From positions 49,918,115-49,982,114 of the forward strand of contig NC_090176.1 in assembly GCF_024679245.1 (NCBI RefSeq): a DNA stretch of 64,000 nucleotides, given 5' to 3'. Under the pieces are notes generated by a model, which saw only the letters and a list, made by a program, of their open reading frames with translations, did no database searches and was not told the origin of the DNA. Below, one piece after another: positions 30,401 through 44,800 of this stretch; the first letter of the stretch is position 1, and every line of letters begins with the position of its first letter. This DNA is from Pseudorasbora parva (Eukaryota; Chordata; Actinopteri; Cypriniformes; Gobionidae). Made by a program: the position numbers and the translations under genes.

Positions 30401-33400
30401 ATAAGGAGATATCTAGAGAACAAGGAACCAATGACTGAGAACGTTACTCTCAAATCTATGCGAGAGGTCGAATTTGTGGACTCCTGCCTGAATCTGTCCG
30501 AGCTCCCTGTTTTAAAGCGGCTTGGCGCTGTGGTACTTGCTAACAAAGCGTCTAAATCTCCTTGTCTGAAGGTCACGGCACCTAAAGACAACATTAAGGA
30601 GGCCGTTGGTGTCGTAAAGAAGCAGGTGTCATCCATTGTCGTGGAGAACCACAAGTATCGCAAAGCAGGAGAAGCCAAGGTTCTGGAGAAGCACGAAGCC
30701 AACATGAAGACAAAAGCCAGAGAGAAGCAGTGCAGCCTGTATTTATCACAAGAGCACATGGTTGCGTCCGGCCCTCCGAAGAGCTTCACACACAAAATAG
30801 GCGATTTCATGACTCTGAGCATCATCGAGGGAGACCTGCACCATTTTACAGCTGACGCTTTGACCTGTCCAATGAGCGGAAGCCTAGTTTTTAATCACCC
30901 CGTGGCTCAGCGCTTTCTCAAATTTGGAGGCGAGAAGATTACAGAAGTGTGTAAAACTCCCCAGAGGGAAAAGCAGAGTCCTCTACCGGGAGAAGTACTG
31001 CTCAGCATTGCTGGAAAACTCAGCGCCAAAATGCTAATTTACATCGTGCTTCCCCAAAAAGGTCAAGCGCTGGACTTAAACTACCTCAAGGCGGCCGCAC
31101 GTAACAGTCTCCTGAAAGCCGAGGGAAACGGATGCGTCTCCATCGCAATGCCTGCGATCGGTTGCGAAACATTTGGATTCTCCGTCAAAGAAAGTTGCAT
31201 GGCGCTTCGAGAAGCCATACTGCAATTCTGCACAGATCATCAGAATTCACCTAAAAATATTAGAAATATCAGTGTTGTGGATTCAGATGAGAAGATCGTT
31301 GAGGAGTACAACACTCTGATCCAGAAACTAGTATGATCCTTCCTATTTCACGAATCAACTCTGCAAAAATTGTTCTACCTCAGTATTTCGGTCTTGTTTT
31401 CCAGCACAACTATCTAGACATTCATAAATCAAGATTATAAGTAGATACATCTACTGGAGAAGCAAAATGACTGAAGATATTAAGTGAATTTATGCTTAAA
31501 ACAAGAACAAATGTCTGACGTCACAAAATAAACTTAATTCAAAGAGAAAACTTAATAAGTTTTCTGACCCCATTGGCAGATATTTATGGAAACTTGCTTC
31601 TGCAACTGAACAAAACATTTTAAATGGTAATTGAAGCCTTTTATCTCAATTCTGACTTTATAACTCATAATTACGAGTTTATACTGCACAAATTCTAACT
31701 TTACTCGCATTGAATGTTTCCAAGTCATAATTTATAATTTTGACAAAAAAAGTCACAATTATAACATGAAAATTCAAATTACGACACAAGTCAAAATGAT
31801 TACATACTCATAGTCATCAATGAAATACAAAGTCATAATTATTACATAATTCATAATTATGAGATGTCAATTATGACATTTACATAAAGACTTATGACTC
31901 AAAGCTATGACACATTAAGTCATAATTATAACGTTTATCTCATTATGACAAAAAAGTCATAACTATGTCATTATGGGATAAAGTGTTAAAATTACGAGAA
32001 ATTATTGCGAGTTTATATCATGCAATTCTGACTTTATAACTCATAATTGTGAATTTATATAACCCAATTCTTTGACGAAACTAAATCATAATTGTGAGAT
32101 GCTAACTCACAATTGCAAGAACTGTGAGATATAATGTCAGAATTACCTTTTTTATTTATTTTTTTATTCAGTGGCGGAAACAAGCTTCCAAAAAATATAT
32201 GCTTCTCCATTGACTGTATCTTGATTTAAGAACATTTACATTTTTGTACTGTAAAACAAGATTTATTTATTGAGTGTCACAAACACTGGTTCTAATAAAT
32301 TCTAAGGAGAATTTTTTAAAATGTCCATTAATGTACTTTCTGAATATAAAAATGTTGCCTAATGTCATTTTAAGCAAGACATTACATTAAGATAGGCAAG
32401 AAAGACTTACAAAAAGTCATATAAAGGCTTTCAGTAAATATACACAATAAGCATTTTGACCGATTCGACATCGCGATTACAAAAATACTGAGGAAGAAAT
32501 GTTTTTCTTCTTTTATTATTGATCACCTATATTGTATTATTAACAGGGATGTTCTGAGAGAAGTCAGTGATGGTTTACTAAGTCATCGTTTTTACTTTTT
32601 ATCTTAAAATTTATGGTAAAAAGTTGAAATTACAACATAAAAAGTTGACATGATGACATAAGCCATAATTATGATAAAAAGTCAAAATTATGACAAGTCA
32701 AAACTGACATAAAAACACGCAATTATGAGATTGTAAAAACTGACATGTTAAGTCATAATTATGAGATAAAAAGTCAAAATTATTGACGTCAAAACTGACA
32801 TAAAAGGTATAATTATGATGTACTAAGTCATAATTTTGACTGTTTATCACAGTATTTCATCATTTTGACTGTCTCATAATTATGACTAAATCATAATGAG
32901 ATATAAAGTCATAATTGAGGTAGTCAAAATTGAAATTTACAGTCAATTATGAGATGTAGATGAATGTGAAGTCAAAGCTGAAATGTCAAAACTTACATGT
33001 TTCATAGTTATGCTTTACTAAGTCATATTTTTGTCTTATTATTTGTCAAACTCACTTATCTTATTTTTGTCAAAAAGTTTAAATTATGACATAAAAAGTT
33101 GAAATTATGATATACTAAGTCATTATATGAGAGTAAAAATTCCAGTGCATCTTTTATAATTGATCAGCTATATTTTATTATTAACAGGGATTTCCCGACA
33201 TGTCAGTAAAAATCCCCCTACATTCCCAGAAGCTTAAACACAGATCAGACAAAAGAGGTACTGTATATATTTTTTGTATTTTTCTGTGCCTTCCTGTAGC
33301 TCAAATAGTAACATGTTCGATTGCATAAACTGATACGATGTATACCTTGCAGTTGCTTATGTGCTTTTCTTTCCACATGACTGGGAATTCAATCAGTGCT

Positions 33401-36400
33401 GATCAATGGTGTGCCGGTATGCCTCAAAAAAGGAGACATCACCAAAGAGACGGTGGATGTCATCGTGAATTCAACCAACATAAGTTTAGACCTTAACACC
33501 GGTGAGTGTTTCTGCGCTGAAGCGTCACTACTAATCAGACTTACATAATCACCATCACCATCACACTTACCTTTCAAGCTGAAGAACGTAACGTAACGTA
33601 TTGGTTCAGTAATGTACAGTGTTGTCAAGTCTTGTTTCCATCTAATCATCATCATCATCATTTTACAGGCGTTTCTGGTGCCATCTTAAAAGCTGCCGGA
33701 AAATCTGTAGTTGACGAATGCAAAAAGCAAGGTATCATCATAATGACACTGAGTATTGAGTAATGCTTATATTATAACAGTGCTGAGTGTTTCAGTCAGA
33801 CCTGTGATGAGGATCAGACTCTACTAGCATGTCTACATTTCAATGACAACAATGATTCTTAAAATCAGCAAGCAGGGGATAATATGCATGAATAATACTC
33901 ATACTTTAGATATATGTTGTGGAAAAGAAAAGAAACTGTTATTTAGCACAAAAAAAAACACATAGAACTGAGAACTGAGAAATAAACGCCCAATTTCGCA
34001 TATATGTAACATTATATAGATCTTCCACAAGGAGGGATTGTATTTCAAAAATAACTAATGTTGCCTGATGTTATTTAAAGCAAGACATTACAATAGACTT
34101 ACAGAAAGTCATATAAATGCTTTCAGTAAATATACACAGTCAGTCTTGTGACCGATTCGACATCGCGCATATACATTGTGGTCATTTCTATTTTCAAAAT
34201 AAAAAATAAAAAATTTGGTTGGGACTTTCTGTGTCTGCAGCTCCTCTGAAAGCAGGCGGCGCAGTGATGACGAGCGCCGGAGCGCTTCAGTGTAAGAATA
34301 TCGCTCAGATGGTCGGGCCGGGGAACACCGCAGACATCACAGCCTCTCTGGGAATCGTTTTGAACCTCTGTGAGGGACTAATGGCCACAACTCTGGCCAT
34401 TCCTGCCATCGGGACAGGCATGATATACGGCATTTACAAACACTCTTTCTCAGAGCAATGGAAGCCCGTTTCTGCCTCACAGGATATAACAAGTCATGTT
34501 ATTAGGGCACAAATTTGAAATTATGACATAAAAAGTACATACATATTATTATGTACTAAGTTATAATTTTTACTTATCTCATCATATAAGTCAATTATTA
34601 GATCAAAAGTTGAAAAGATGAGATAGTCATAATTGACTAAAAAATTATGACGTACTAGACATGAGGAAAAAACCCCAAACTATGACAAGTCAGTTACAAA
34701 AAGTCGAATTTAACAGTCATTTATAAGATAAAGTCAGAATTATGAGTCAAAACTATGACATATTTCATAGTTATGGTGTACCAAGTCATAAAAAAGTCAC
34801 AAAAAGTCATAAGTTAAAATTACATAAAAAGTTGAAAATATGACATACTAAGTCATTGTGAGATTTAGACCTAATTATGACATACTAAGGCATAATTATG
34901 GAATATAAAGTACATATGTCATAAGTCAGTTATGGTGTACTAAGTCATAAATTTGTCTCATAAATAAAAAGTCATAAATGGTTGAAATCACAACAAAATG
35001 TTTAAATTATGACATTAAGTTATTATGAGATATCAAGTCAAAATCATGACAAACTAAGTCATAATTATGAGATATAAAGTCATAATTATAATTTACCAAG
35101 TCCTTATGAGATATAATTGAGATTTTTATCTCATAATTATGACAAAAAGTCACAAGTTGAAATTATGACAAAAAGTTGAAAATATGACATACTAAGTCAT
35201 TATGAGATAAAAAGTCAAAATATTGATAGTCAAAACCGACATAAAAAGGCATAATTATGAGATAGTAAAAACGTACATATTAAGTCATAATTATGATGTA
35301 CTGTCATAATTGAGATAATACTGACTTGTCTCATAGTGACTTAGTATGTCATAATTTTGACTTATCTAATAATTATAATTTTTTTTTGTCATAATATGGA
35401 TTTACAAAAGCATGTTTTTTTATGTGGCAGAAAAGGGCTTCCATAAGAAATATCAAGTCCTGAGCAATAATCTTGTTTTCCGCAGGACGAGGCGGCTTTG
35501 ACCCGAAAGAATCCATCAAAGCCATTCTCAGAGCAATCGAGAAACATTTGGCGGAGCCGAACTCATCCTTCTTCAGGAGCATCACGATAGTGGCATTCGA
35601 ACCGAAGACCTTCGATGACTTTCGTCAATACTTTAAAGCGTGGAACAAGGTTAAAACTGAAGAATTAACAAACAACAATAGTGTCCAGATTTCTTTTTCA
35701 TCGTTTTAAATTTGTTACATATGTTTTTCTCCAGCCTGCAAGCAGCAAGATGCCCCAAAATCAAGGTTTTGGCAACTTCTTCATGCTTATTGGCAAATAA
35801 ATATGCTCTGGGTTTTTTTAGATGCATAATAAACCTGTTCCATGAAACAGTTCTGGCATTTCTAGAAGTGAATACTTTAAATCTTTCTCATCCTTATAGT
35901 TAAAATCGGAAGCGTCAGAATTGAGGTAAAGAAAGGCGACATCACTAAAGAAACTGTCCGAGGGATTGTAAACACCACCAACAGAGACATGAGCCTGAGA
36001 GGAGGTCTGTATGATCAAATATTACTCAAAATACGGGACACTTTTATAGGAGCACATCATTTACTCTAAAATAAGCCTTAGATCTACTAGGGGGTTGTAC
36101 GACTATTGATATTTTCTAGTTAAATACTCAAAACAATATCTGAGTTACTAGAATTTGTTACCATTTTTGAAAACAAAAGACAAAAAAATACCAGTTTGTC
36201 ACAAATAGTGTTTATTAATTAACAGACTGAAGTTTGCAACAATTGCGTCTCATACATGTAGTGTAAAAACATTAAAATAATGAGTTTTTTTTTCTTTCTT
36301 TTAACGTGCAAAATAACACATTGTAAAATGCAACATTATAATAATTAGTAACTAGATGTACTTACTTTAGAGCTAGAGTTTGGTTAAGGGTTAGTTGCAT

Positions 36401-37226
36401 GTAATTATGCACAGTTTATTGTATTTATAGTATTTAATTACAGTAACTAAATGTAACTTGTGACACTGTAAAATAAAGTGTTACCACTTCTTGTTCTTCA
36501 GGTGTATCGGGTGCCATATTTAAAGCGGCCGGAGTGTCTGTGGAGCAGGAGTGTCAAAAACACGGTGAGAACGTTACACAACGCATTATCAACCTTTGGT
36601 AATAATCACATGAGCAAGAGATGGTCTGGATATCGTCTGTGATTGGGCCGCACTGATACTGAATGGCAGGGACTGGTAATTTTAAACAAAGTAAAGTCAG
36701 AAACTTTCAATCCATTATTTTGAGAAAGAAGTACAGTATGTAAATAATTAAATCATTATGTGTCTGTAAGTCTAATGGGATTAAATGATGTCAGTGACAC
36801 TGAAAAATCAAGCCAGCTTTATTTATTTATACAATATAGATCATTTCAAAGCAGTTTCACAGTAATAAACAGGAAAATAAGTAAGGGATAATCCACGGCT
36901 AGCCATGCATTAAAGCATTTTAATGCACGGCGTAGAGGCGAAGAACCGCCCGACACGAAGCAGAGCCTCTAGGTCGTGCATTAAAATCATTTAATGCATG
37001 GCTAGCCGTGGATTATCCCGTTTATACCATGGTTATTTGCCAAGTTAAAAACAAGTTAAAGTCAAACTGATGTTTTTTAAGAGACGGGTTAAAATGACGG
37101 TTGTTTTCTTACGTCTCGTTAGTTCTAGCACACCGTCGCTTTAAATAAAGTAGAGCCATCGAAATGTTTTTATATGAATAAATGACCACATTTATTTAAA
37201 TTCATTATTAAAAGAAAGAGACAGAG

Positions 37227-37292
<66 letters not shown>

Positions 37293-40200
37293 TGCGTTCG
37301 CGATCTCTTCTTCATGTCAGTCTGAAGATCCCCTCGAAGCATAGCGAACATAACTTAATGATTATTTAATGGATTTATTAAAATTATTTATGAACGGCAG
37401 GCAACACTGCAGTGACAAGGCAATCTTTATTTGAACTAATCATCATTATGTAGCCTAGTGTGAAATAAACCCCGCGTCAACCTATAAAGACACATTACAT
37501 TTAATGCATTAAATTAAATATGAATATAGGTGCTCGAGTCTGTCAGTGTAGGTGTCACGACCATCATAGAATGTAAAAAACGCACGACACATGGCGACAT
37601 GTTCCGCAACTCGGTGTCATGCCTGAGTCAGTGTTTGTCGCGTTATTGTCAGTGACATGACAATGAAGACCGCATGTGCTATATGTGCCAATACGCCCAT
37701 AGTCATAGATAGGTGTATACATACCTGAGCATAGTGACATATGTGCCATTGGCTTCTGTGTGTCATGTCTCATGTCACTTAATGTTGCCATAGATATGTA
37801 ACTTTATACATATAGACATATCCGTGGCTGATACTGCAGTCTGCCACTGTCACTCTGTTTGCAAGCGTAACTGTGTTACTATGGTTACCAGTGTTAATAG
37901 TGGCGGATTAATTTCGAACTGTAATCAAACTGACTGGAACTACCTGTGCATTAAACGGTTTCACTGCACACCTTCCAACCAATCAGAATCGAGTATTAAA
38001 ACAGACCATGGTATAACAGAAATTATGCAAACTTCAAATTTGAGACTAATTCAAATTCTGCAGTTCATCTGATAGTGTCAGTGTCAATAATATACATAAT
38101 TTTAATTGAAAAGTATTTGTACATTTAAAATTCTGGGAACACTTTACTTAAAACCTTTATATATAAGTATTGTAATGCATTATTTATGGCCCTTATAATA
38201 TGTTAAAATAATATTATAATACTTATCTGTTCGTTTTGTTACGCCTTTAGAAAGTATAATGCATTTAAACACATGACAAATAAACAATTTCAGATGTAAC
38301 AATGAATTTGCATATTATTTATAAACAGATAAAATGCATTATGATGCATATTATAAATGCCTTTATAATGCATTTTGCATAAATGTCATTAGATACAAAA
38401 TGTCACAGCAATATCACTAATTACGATGTCAAAGTGTTTACATTTCTAGCCTGGCGTGGTCATACTCAGCTCTAGTCTGAATATGAGTCTGATGCTCCAT
38501 TGGGCTGTGATTATGGGGCGTGTTTCAACCCAACCAGGAAAGACCTCAATTGGACAGACCGACAACCAATCAGAGCAGCGGAGTAAATGACGTATATTGA
38601 GCGACGTGTAGTAGTGGGAATCTTTGAATATCGTTCAGCAAAATTAACAAATCATTTTTCAACTCATTTCGTTTAATTTAAGCACAATTCAAATGTCACA
38701 TGTTAAATTCCCCAACACATCTAGTATTTATGCAAACGTTGATCACATTTGGAATAAAATAATAATTATAAGCTAATGCAGCCAAGGCCAAACTTTAAGA
38801 AATGATTCATTAATTGCATTATTGCTGTTAGTTCACCTTACCTCTGAATCCGAGTCGTTCTTTCTTTTGTCCTCTCACATTTAATCACATCTGTTCCCTG
38901 GAAAGATTAGTAACGTTACACCTCTCATGTCTTTGGGTTTGAGTTGTTAGTTCCATCATCAGTGTCTGATCTGGGCCGTGGCAACCCTATAAGCAATGCA
39001 TGCAGTCCCGAAAACAGAATTGATAGTTCAGCTCTCGTCTTGAGTCTTCGGGTTCCAGTATTCGTTTTCACAGCCCCATAGGCTGAGTGCAGAAGATCCT
39101 GTACAGAACCGATGGCCTGTAGCGCATGCACGGTCAACTCAAAATGAACGAATCGCTCTCTGAGACAACTCGTTGTACCCGAGTCATATTTAAAGGGTTA
39201 CTTCAGTGATTAGCATATGGCTTTGTATCAGTAGAAACCCTGGAGTATATGCGAATGATATCCCCCTGAGACAAGAGATTTATGCATTTTATTTCTGGAA
39301 AAATTCCTCCGATGACGCAAAATGACGATATTTGCGTCATTGGAGGAATTTTTGGCCAGAGGCTAAAGACTATAGCCAGCAGAGTGAGCTATTTCCGAAT
39401 TTTCAACCCGTCCATGAGGGATGAGATCGCACTCACAGCGCTCGGCTCGGGCAGCTGCAGGCATTCATGTAAACAGAGCGGTGCGGATCAAAGTGAGTGT
39501 TTCAACTTCTCAAATTAATTCCTATGAAAGCTAAGCTTCCAAAGACATGAATTGAAAACGCGCCAGACTGAACACACGCTAAGACCGACTGCCGCGAGTG
39601 CGGACGCGTTTACCTCAGCTCTAGTGATGAGTGTAATCTGACTCCTGCAGCGTTTGTGCTGAGACTCCCTCAGCTGCTAAATCACATTATATTGAACAGA
39701 CACGTTCAGTTTTTAATAGTAGTGTCTGTTCTCTAACTGAACTGATTTTATGAAAATGAAAGTGGTGGGAAAGTGATCCAGTGATTCAGTTGCGGTGACT
39801 TTGGGAGTGGCCTCATAGGGCAGCAAAGCATTCTGGGAATTGTTGTCTTTCATCCCCATGAGACGACAATACATTTTCGGTCTTTTTTCAGTCTAGAAAT
39901 CACCAAATTCAAAAATAATTTCACATTTCTACTACATTAATGACCCAGTTTAAATACAGATTCACCTTCCCAGCGCTGAAGTACCCTATTAAGATTAGTT
40001 CAAAAGAACACATTTTTGAATGGTTCAAAATGTTATTTTCATGGTTTCTTTATCTCCGAAGGTCCGTTGCAGAATGACGTGGCAGCCGTGACCAGCGGTG
40101 GGAACCTGCAGTGTGATGTCATCATTCACATGGTCGGCCCGCATTCGGCCGCAGAGACCCGATCACGCGTGAAGAAAGTTCTGGAGCGCTGCGAGGAGAA

Positions 40201-41833
40201 GCAGATAACCACGGTCTCCTTCCCTGCCGTGGGCACCGGTACGCATGTTGGCTGTTAAACAGGCCTTAAATGCATGTGAATGACGTGTCACCCCGTCTGC
40301 TGTCTGTTGTTAAAGGTGGTGGAGGAGTTCAGGCGGCGGACTCCATCGCTGCCATGCTGGAGGCTTTTGCAGATCATTTGACTCCAAACGTCTCAACTGT
40401 GATCAAGCTCATCTACATTGTGATTGCCCAGGACAACATCCTACAAGAGTTTCAGAAAGGTCTCGAAACTTGGACTGCAAATACACAGGTAGGGATGCCA
40501 ACCAGAACCAAGATGTGCGATTAGTCGACTAATCGCTTAAATGAGCGACTTATGCCGAGTTCAGACTGCACGATTTTAAAACTTTTCACACTGCATGACT
40601 ATCTGGGTGTATGATTCAGTTGCTGCTGTGTTTACACTGACTGATGGATCGGCGACTGGGGGTTTTACACTGCATGACTTTACAATAGGAAGAATCGCAG
40701 ACAACTCTGTCCCATCCGCAAACTACATTTTACAAACACATGAATGATGCGACGGCTGCCATTTTGCGCCAGAACGCCCACCACACACTAGCTGATTGGT
40801 GGAGAGGAGACCAAGTGATAAAGCCAATCAGGAAAGTGGGATGATTAGGAGGCCATGATGGACTGAAGCCAATGGGCAAATTTGGCCAGGATGACAGGGG
40901 TTACACCCCTACTCTTTTATTGGAAAGACATCCTGGGATTTTTAGTGACCACAGAGAGTCAGGACCTCGGTTTAATGTCTTATCCAAAGGACGGAGACAA
41001 CTCTGTCCCAATTGCAAACTACATTTCACAACCAAACACATGCGAGAAGTGATTCGGAAACAACGTGAGATCACGCGCGTCAGACCGGAGTTCTTGCGCG
41101 AGACTGGAGTTATTAAAATATACAGTTTGCAGAAAGCTTGTGGTCCAAATAGTCTGTGCGCTGATTTTCAGTGAAAAGGAGAAAAAGAAAAAAGATTATG
41201 AGGAGGAAATGGTTGGGGAGACACAAGGAGTGATGGTTGTGTTCTGCAAAGAGAGTTATAGGTTGATAAATAATTTTGCAATGTGCTGCTGTTGTGGCGG
41301 GACAAGCAAATGGTTGTGCTTTGTTTCTGTTTGATTATAATTGTCAATATATCTATTAAAATACTGATATTCTGGTCTATAACTCCTCTCCCCTGTATCT
41401 TGCTCTCTCATTGGCTGTAGGCTATCGTGATGTCATTTTCAGTCAGAACACATTTCACACTGCAGGATTTTGAATTGATTCTCTCTGATCGCGTCTTTGA
41501 TCATTCACACTGTGTGATTGTCACTCACAAGAACGAGCACCGATTTGCCTATGATTTCCGGCTTTTGTTGGCGATTCTGCAAAACCTCTGTCGGCGAGTC
41601 AAAATCGTGCCTAAAATTGGGCAGTGTGAACTCGGCATAACAATCGACTAGAAAAATCTTTAGTCGCTAAACTCAAGTAATTGCTTCTCCAGTAAATGTC
41701 TTGATTTAAGAATGTTTAGATATTTGTAATAGAAAACAAGACAGAAATACTGAGGATGAGCATAATTTTTTGCAGTTTAGTGTAAATGTTTTTGTGCACG
41801 TTTAATTAACATCAACACACAACTAGGAAAGTG

Positions 41834-41866
<33 letters not shown>

Positions 41867-44800
41867 GTGATGAGGAGGATTGTAGCTCAACTGAAGAAAG
41901 CTCGTCGTCTGACCAAGAAGCAGATGCAACCGGTAATGCAGCTTTTGGCCTTTTGTAAATGTGTTGCTATAGATGTTACATTTATGCTTAAAATATTTAC
42001 ACTTCCCCAGGAAACCCAATGGAGATGATCATGGGCACCATTAGAGTCAAGGTGTTATCCGGTGACATCACCAAAGAGAGGGTTGAAGCTATTGTTAACA
42101 GCACGAACACAAGCCTTGATCTGAATTCGGGTGAGTTTGTTTTAATTAACCTGAACTGAATCAACACTGAGCTGAATAATGACACTATTGGCTTTGGTCT
42201 CGTATTTGAAGAAGTTTGCATTGCTGTGAAGCTGCTTTGAAACAATCTCTATTGTATGAAGTGCTTTAGAAATAAAGTGGATGTCTTCCCGCACAGGTGT
42301 ATCAGGAGCCATTCTCAAAGCATCAGGACTAACTGTGGTGAACGAGTGCAAAACAAAAGGTAAAGCTTTCATAAATGTGGGCATTTCTGCCGATTACAAC
42401 CTCTACACTGCAAAAATATCTAAATATTCTTAAATCAAGATGCATTTACTACATAAGTAAAATTACATAAGATATTTTTTCTTGTTTTCTAGGGGGAAAA
42501 TATCAAAATGAAGTGAGTTTTTGCTTAAAACAGGCAAAATGATCTGCCAATGGGGAGAGAAAAATAATCTTATTTCTGTTTGGGACGGAAACAAGAAACA
42601 AGATTTCAGTCAGAAACAAGTTATTTTTCTCACCGCAATGGCAGATCATTTTGACTGTTTTAAGCAAAAAACACTCAACTCAACAAAAAACAAAAAACTC
42701 ACTAAAACAAGAAGAAATATGTCGTTTTAATTATATAGTAAATGCATCTTGATTTAAGAATTGTTAGATATTTAGACTAGAAAAAAGACAAAATTACTGA
42801 GTAAGAAGAGCATTTTTTGCAGTGTAAGAGAATAATTGCTCATTCTTTCTCTCCTGAATCAAGCGCCTCAGCCTGCGGACGGCATGGTCTTGACTAAAGC
42901 TGGAAATCTGTCAAATATTAAACACATCGTTCATATGGTTGGGCAGACGAGTGAGAAAGGCATCAGCAGCTCCATGTTTAAAGTTCTGCAGATGTGTGAA
43001 GAAAATCACATTCAGTCAGTTTCATTCCCAGCTCTTGGAACAGGTAAGTTCATGCATTGAGGAATACAGATGGGCAAAGACAAAGCGAGAGGTCTGGATA
43101 AAAACGCAGTGTTGATTGTCCTTCAGGAGCTGGAAACTTGGCGGCAACAGGAGTCGCCAATGCAATGACTGAAGCTCTGATGAAATTCGCAAAGGACTCA
43201 CCGAAACATGTCAAGCGCGTCCACATTGTGATCTTCCAAGCGAAACTGCTGCCTGACTTTCGGGAGGCTGTCAAGAAGTGCAAGAAGATTCCTCGGGGTG
43301 CTCCTGGTACGTTTTGGTGCATGAAATATTGTGTGCAATAATATATTTTGTCTACAATAATATAGATTGTTTTAATGATGTGGGACCTGACATTATCGAG
43401 TGTATCCCTCACTTTACAAAAACACACCCAGAGAGCGCACGCATATTCTACGTAATCTAGCAGGTTAGAAAAGTGTGTGTGAGCATTGAGACGCTTTCAC
43501 TGCGTGATTTACTTTGATAAAATGCATTTATAATGCTCTCAATATTCAATATAAGGGGCAAAAATGCCCCTGTTTTTTCTCCAAATATCGCCTAACTACA
43601 AATGTGATTTTGATTTTATTCAATAAACAACGGCCTGGTTTCACAATGAGGGCTTAGACTAAGGCCGGAGACACACTGCAAGCGTGGCGTTTCTGTTGCG
43701 TGTCAGCCGCAGGGCGGCTGCGTGGCGTTTTATCTGTCTTTGCACACCAGAAGCGTGTCTGACGCGGCGCTGCTGCTGCTGTTGATGTACAGGGAAGCTC
43801 TATACTTCATGTTAAATATAAATATATAGCCTATTGATACAGCAAAGACAACGTCGGCAGTAGCCTATTGACCATACATATCTATGGTATTGATGGCAAA
43901 ATAGGCTACAGAACATTTTGTTCTGTATTGACAGGTTTAATATTTCAAAATCGATAATTATGTTGTATTTTATTATTACAATTAGGCCTATATCTGCATT
44001 TATGTTAACCTACATACTTTCAAACATAAAAATGTAATTTATTAATATGTATTCGTGTCAAAATGGCATATAAACATCTTTTCCTATGCTATTTTGCCTA
44101 GAAACGCTTCCAACACGCTCGCGTGTCGCGTGAAAAATAGGCGTCTCTTCTCTTTGAAGCATGCACGCGTTTTCCGCGCGGCTCGGACCGCGCGTGTGAC
44201 GCAGGCAGTATGCAAGCTCTAACAGGTTAACATGGGAGCCGGAATAAAAACGGACACGCCACGTAGCCGAGACGCTCACGGCACGCTTGCAGTGTGTCCC
44301 CGGCCTAAGCCAGGTCTTCCCCACGTGAGCTGGATATTCATTCAAAATAAAGTTCAACCATGCATTCATAATAATGAAATCTGAATGAAGCTTATGCAGC
44401 ATGTTTACTGCTTAGAAATTCGATGCGGTTTACCTCTATGTAGGCCTATGTCATGTCAGGCACGAGCCGTGGGCGGAGCTACAGAATCAGGCGTTGTTCT
44501 TATTATGTTGAGGCGCTGCTTCACCACACGATGACGTCAAGGGTCGACATATTCTGAGATCGATCGATTTCTGGGCCTGGTGTCAATAAAAGCTTTTCTT
44601 TGACTAACAAGGAAGTTTTCAGCTCTCAAACTTATTTTAAACTTAAAATTTCTCAATTCATGACCTCTTCAAGACAAACAAATGCTTCGTCCCTGAATGA
44701 CTTGCCAATGGGATCAGAAAATAACACAATTTAAAGAGAAAACAAGTTTATTGGCAGATATTTTGTTCTTGTGTGAAGAAGAACAGTGTGAAGCACAAGC

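Noticed and set aside
30262..30825. Antisense 187-codon open frame
   Set aside because: Lies entirely within parp14 exon 6 and lacks any recognisable feature; a shadow frame.
31331..31336. TGA at 31334-31336 as the real end of the KH/macro protein
   Set aside because: CAGAAACTA is followed by a GT donor, and the phase 0 end matches the linker exon 33188-33257 that leads to more macro exons. A short isoform ending here is possible but not needed.
41777..42019. Antisense poly-His open frame
   Set aside because: Shadow of the poly-Asp coding exon on the plus strand.
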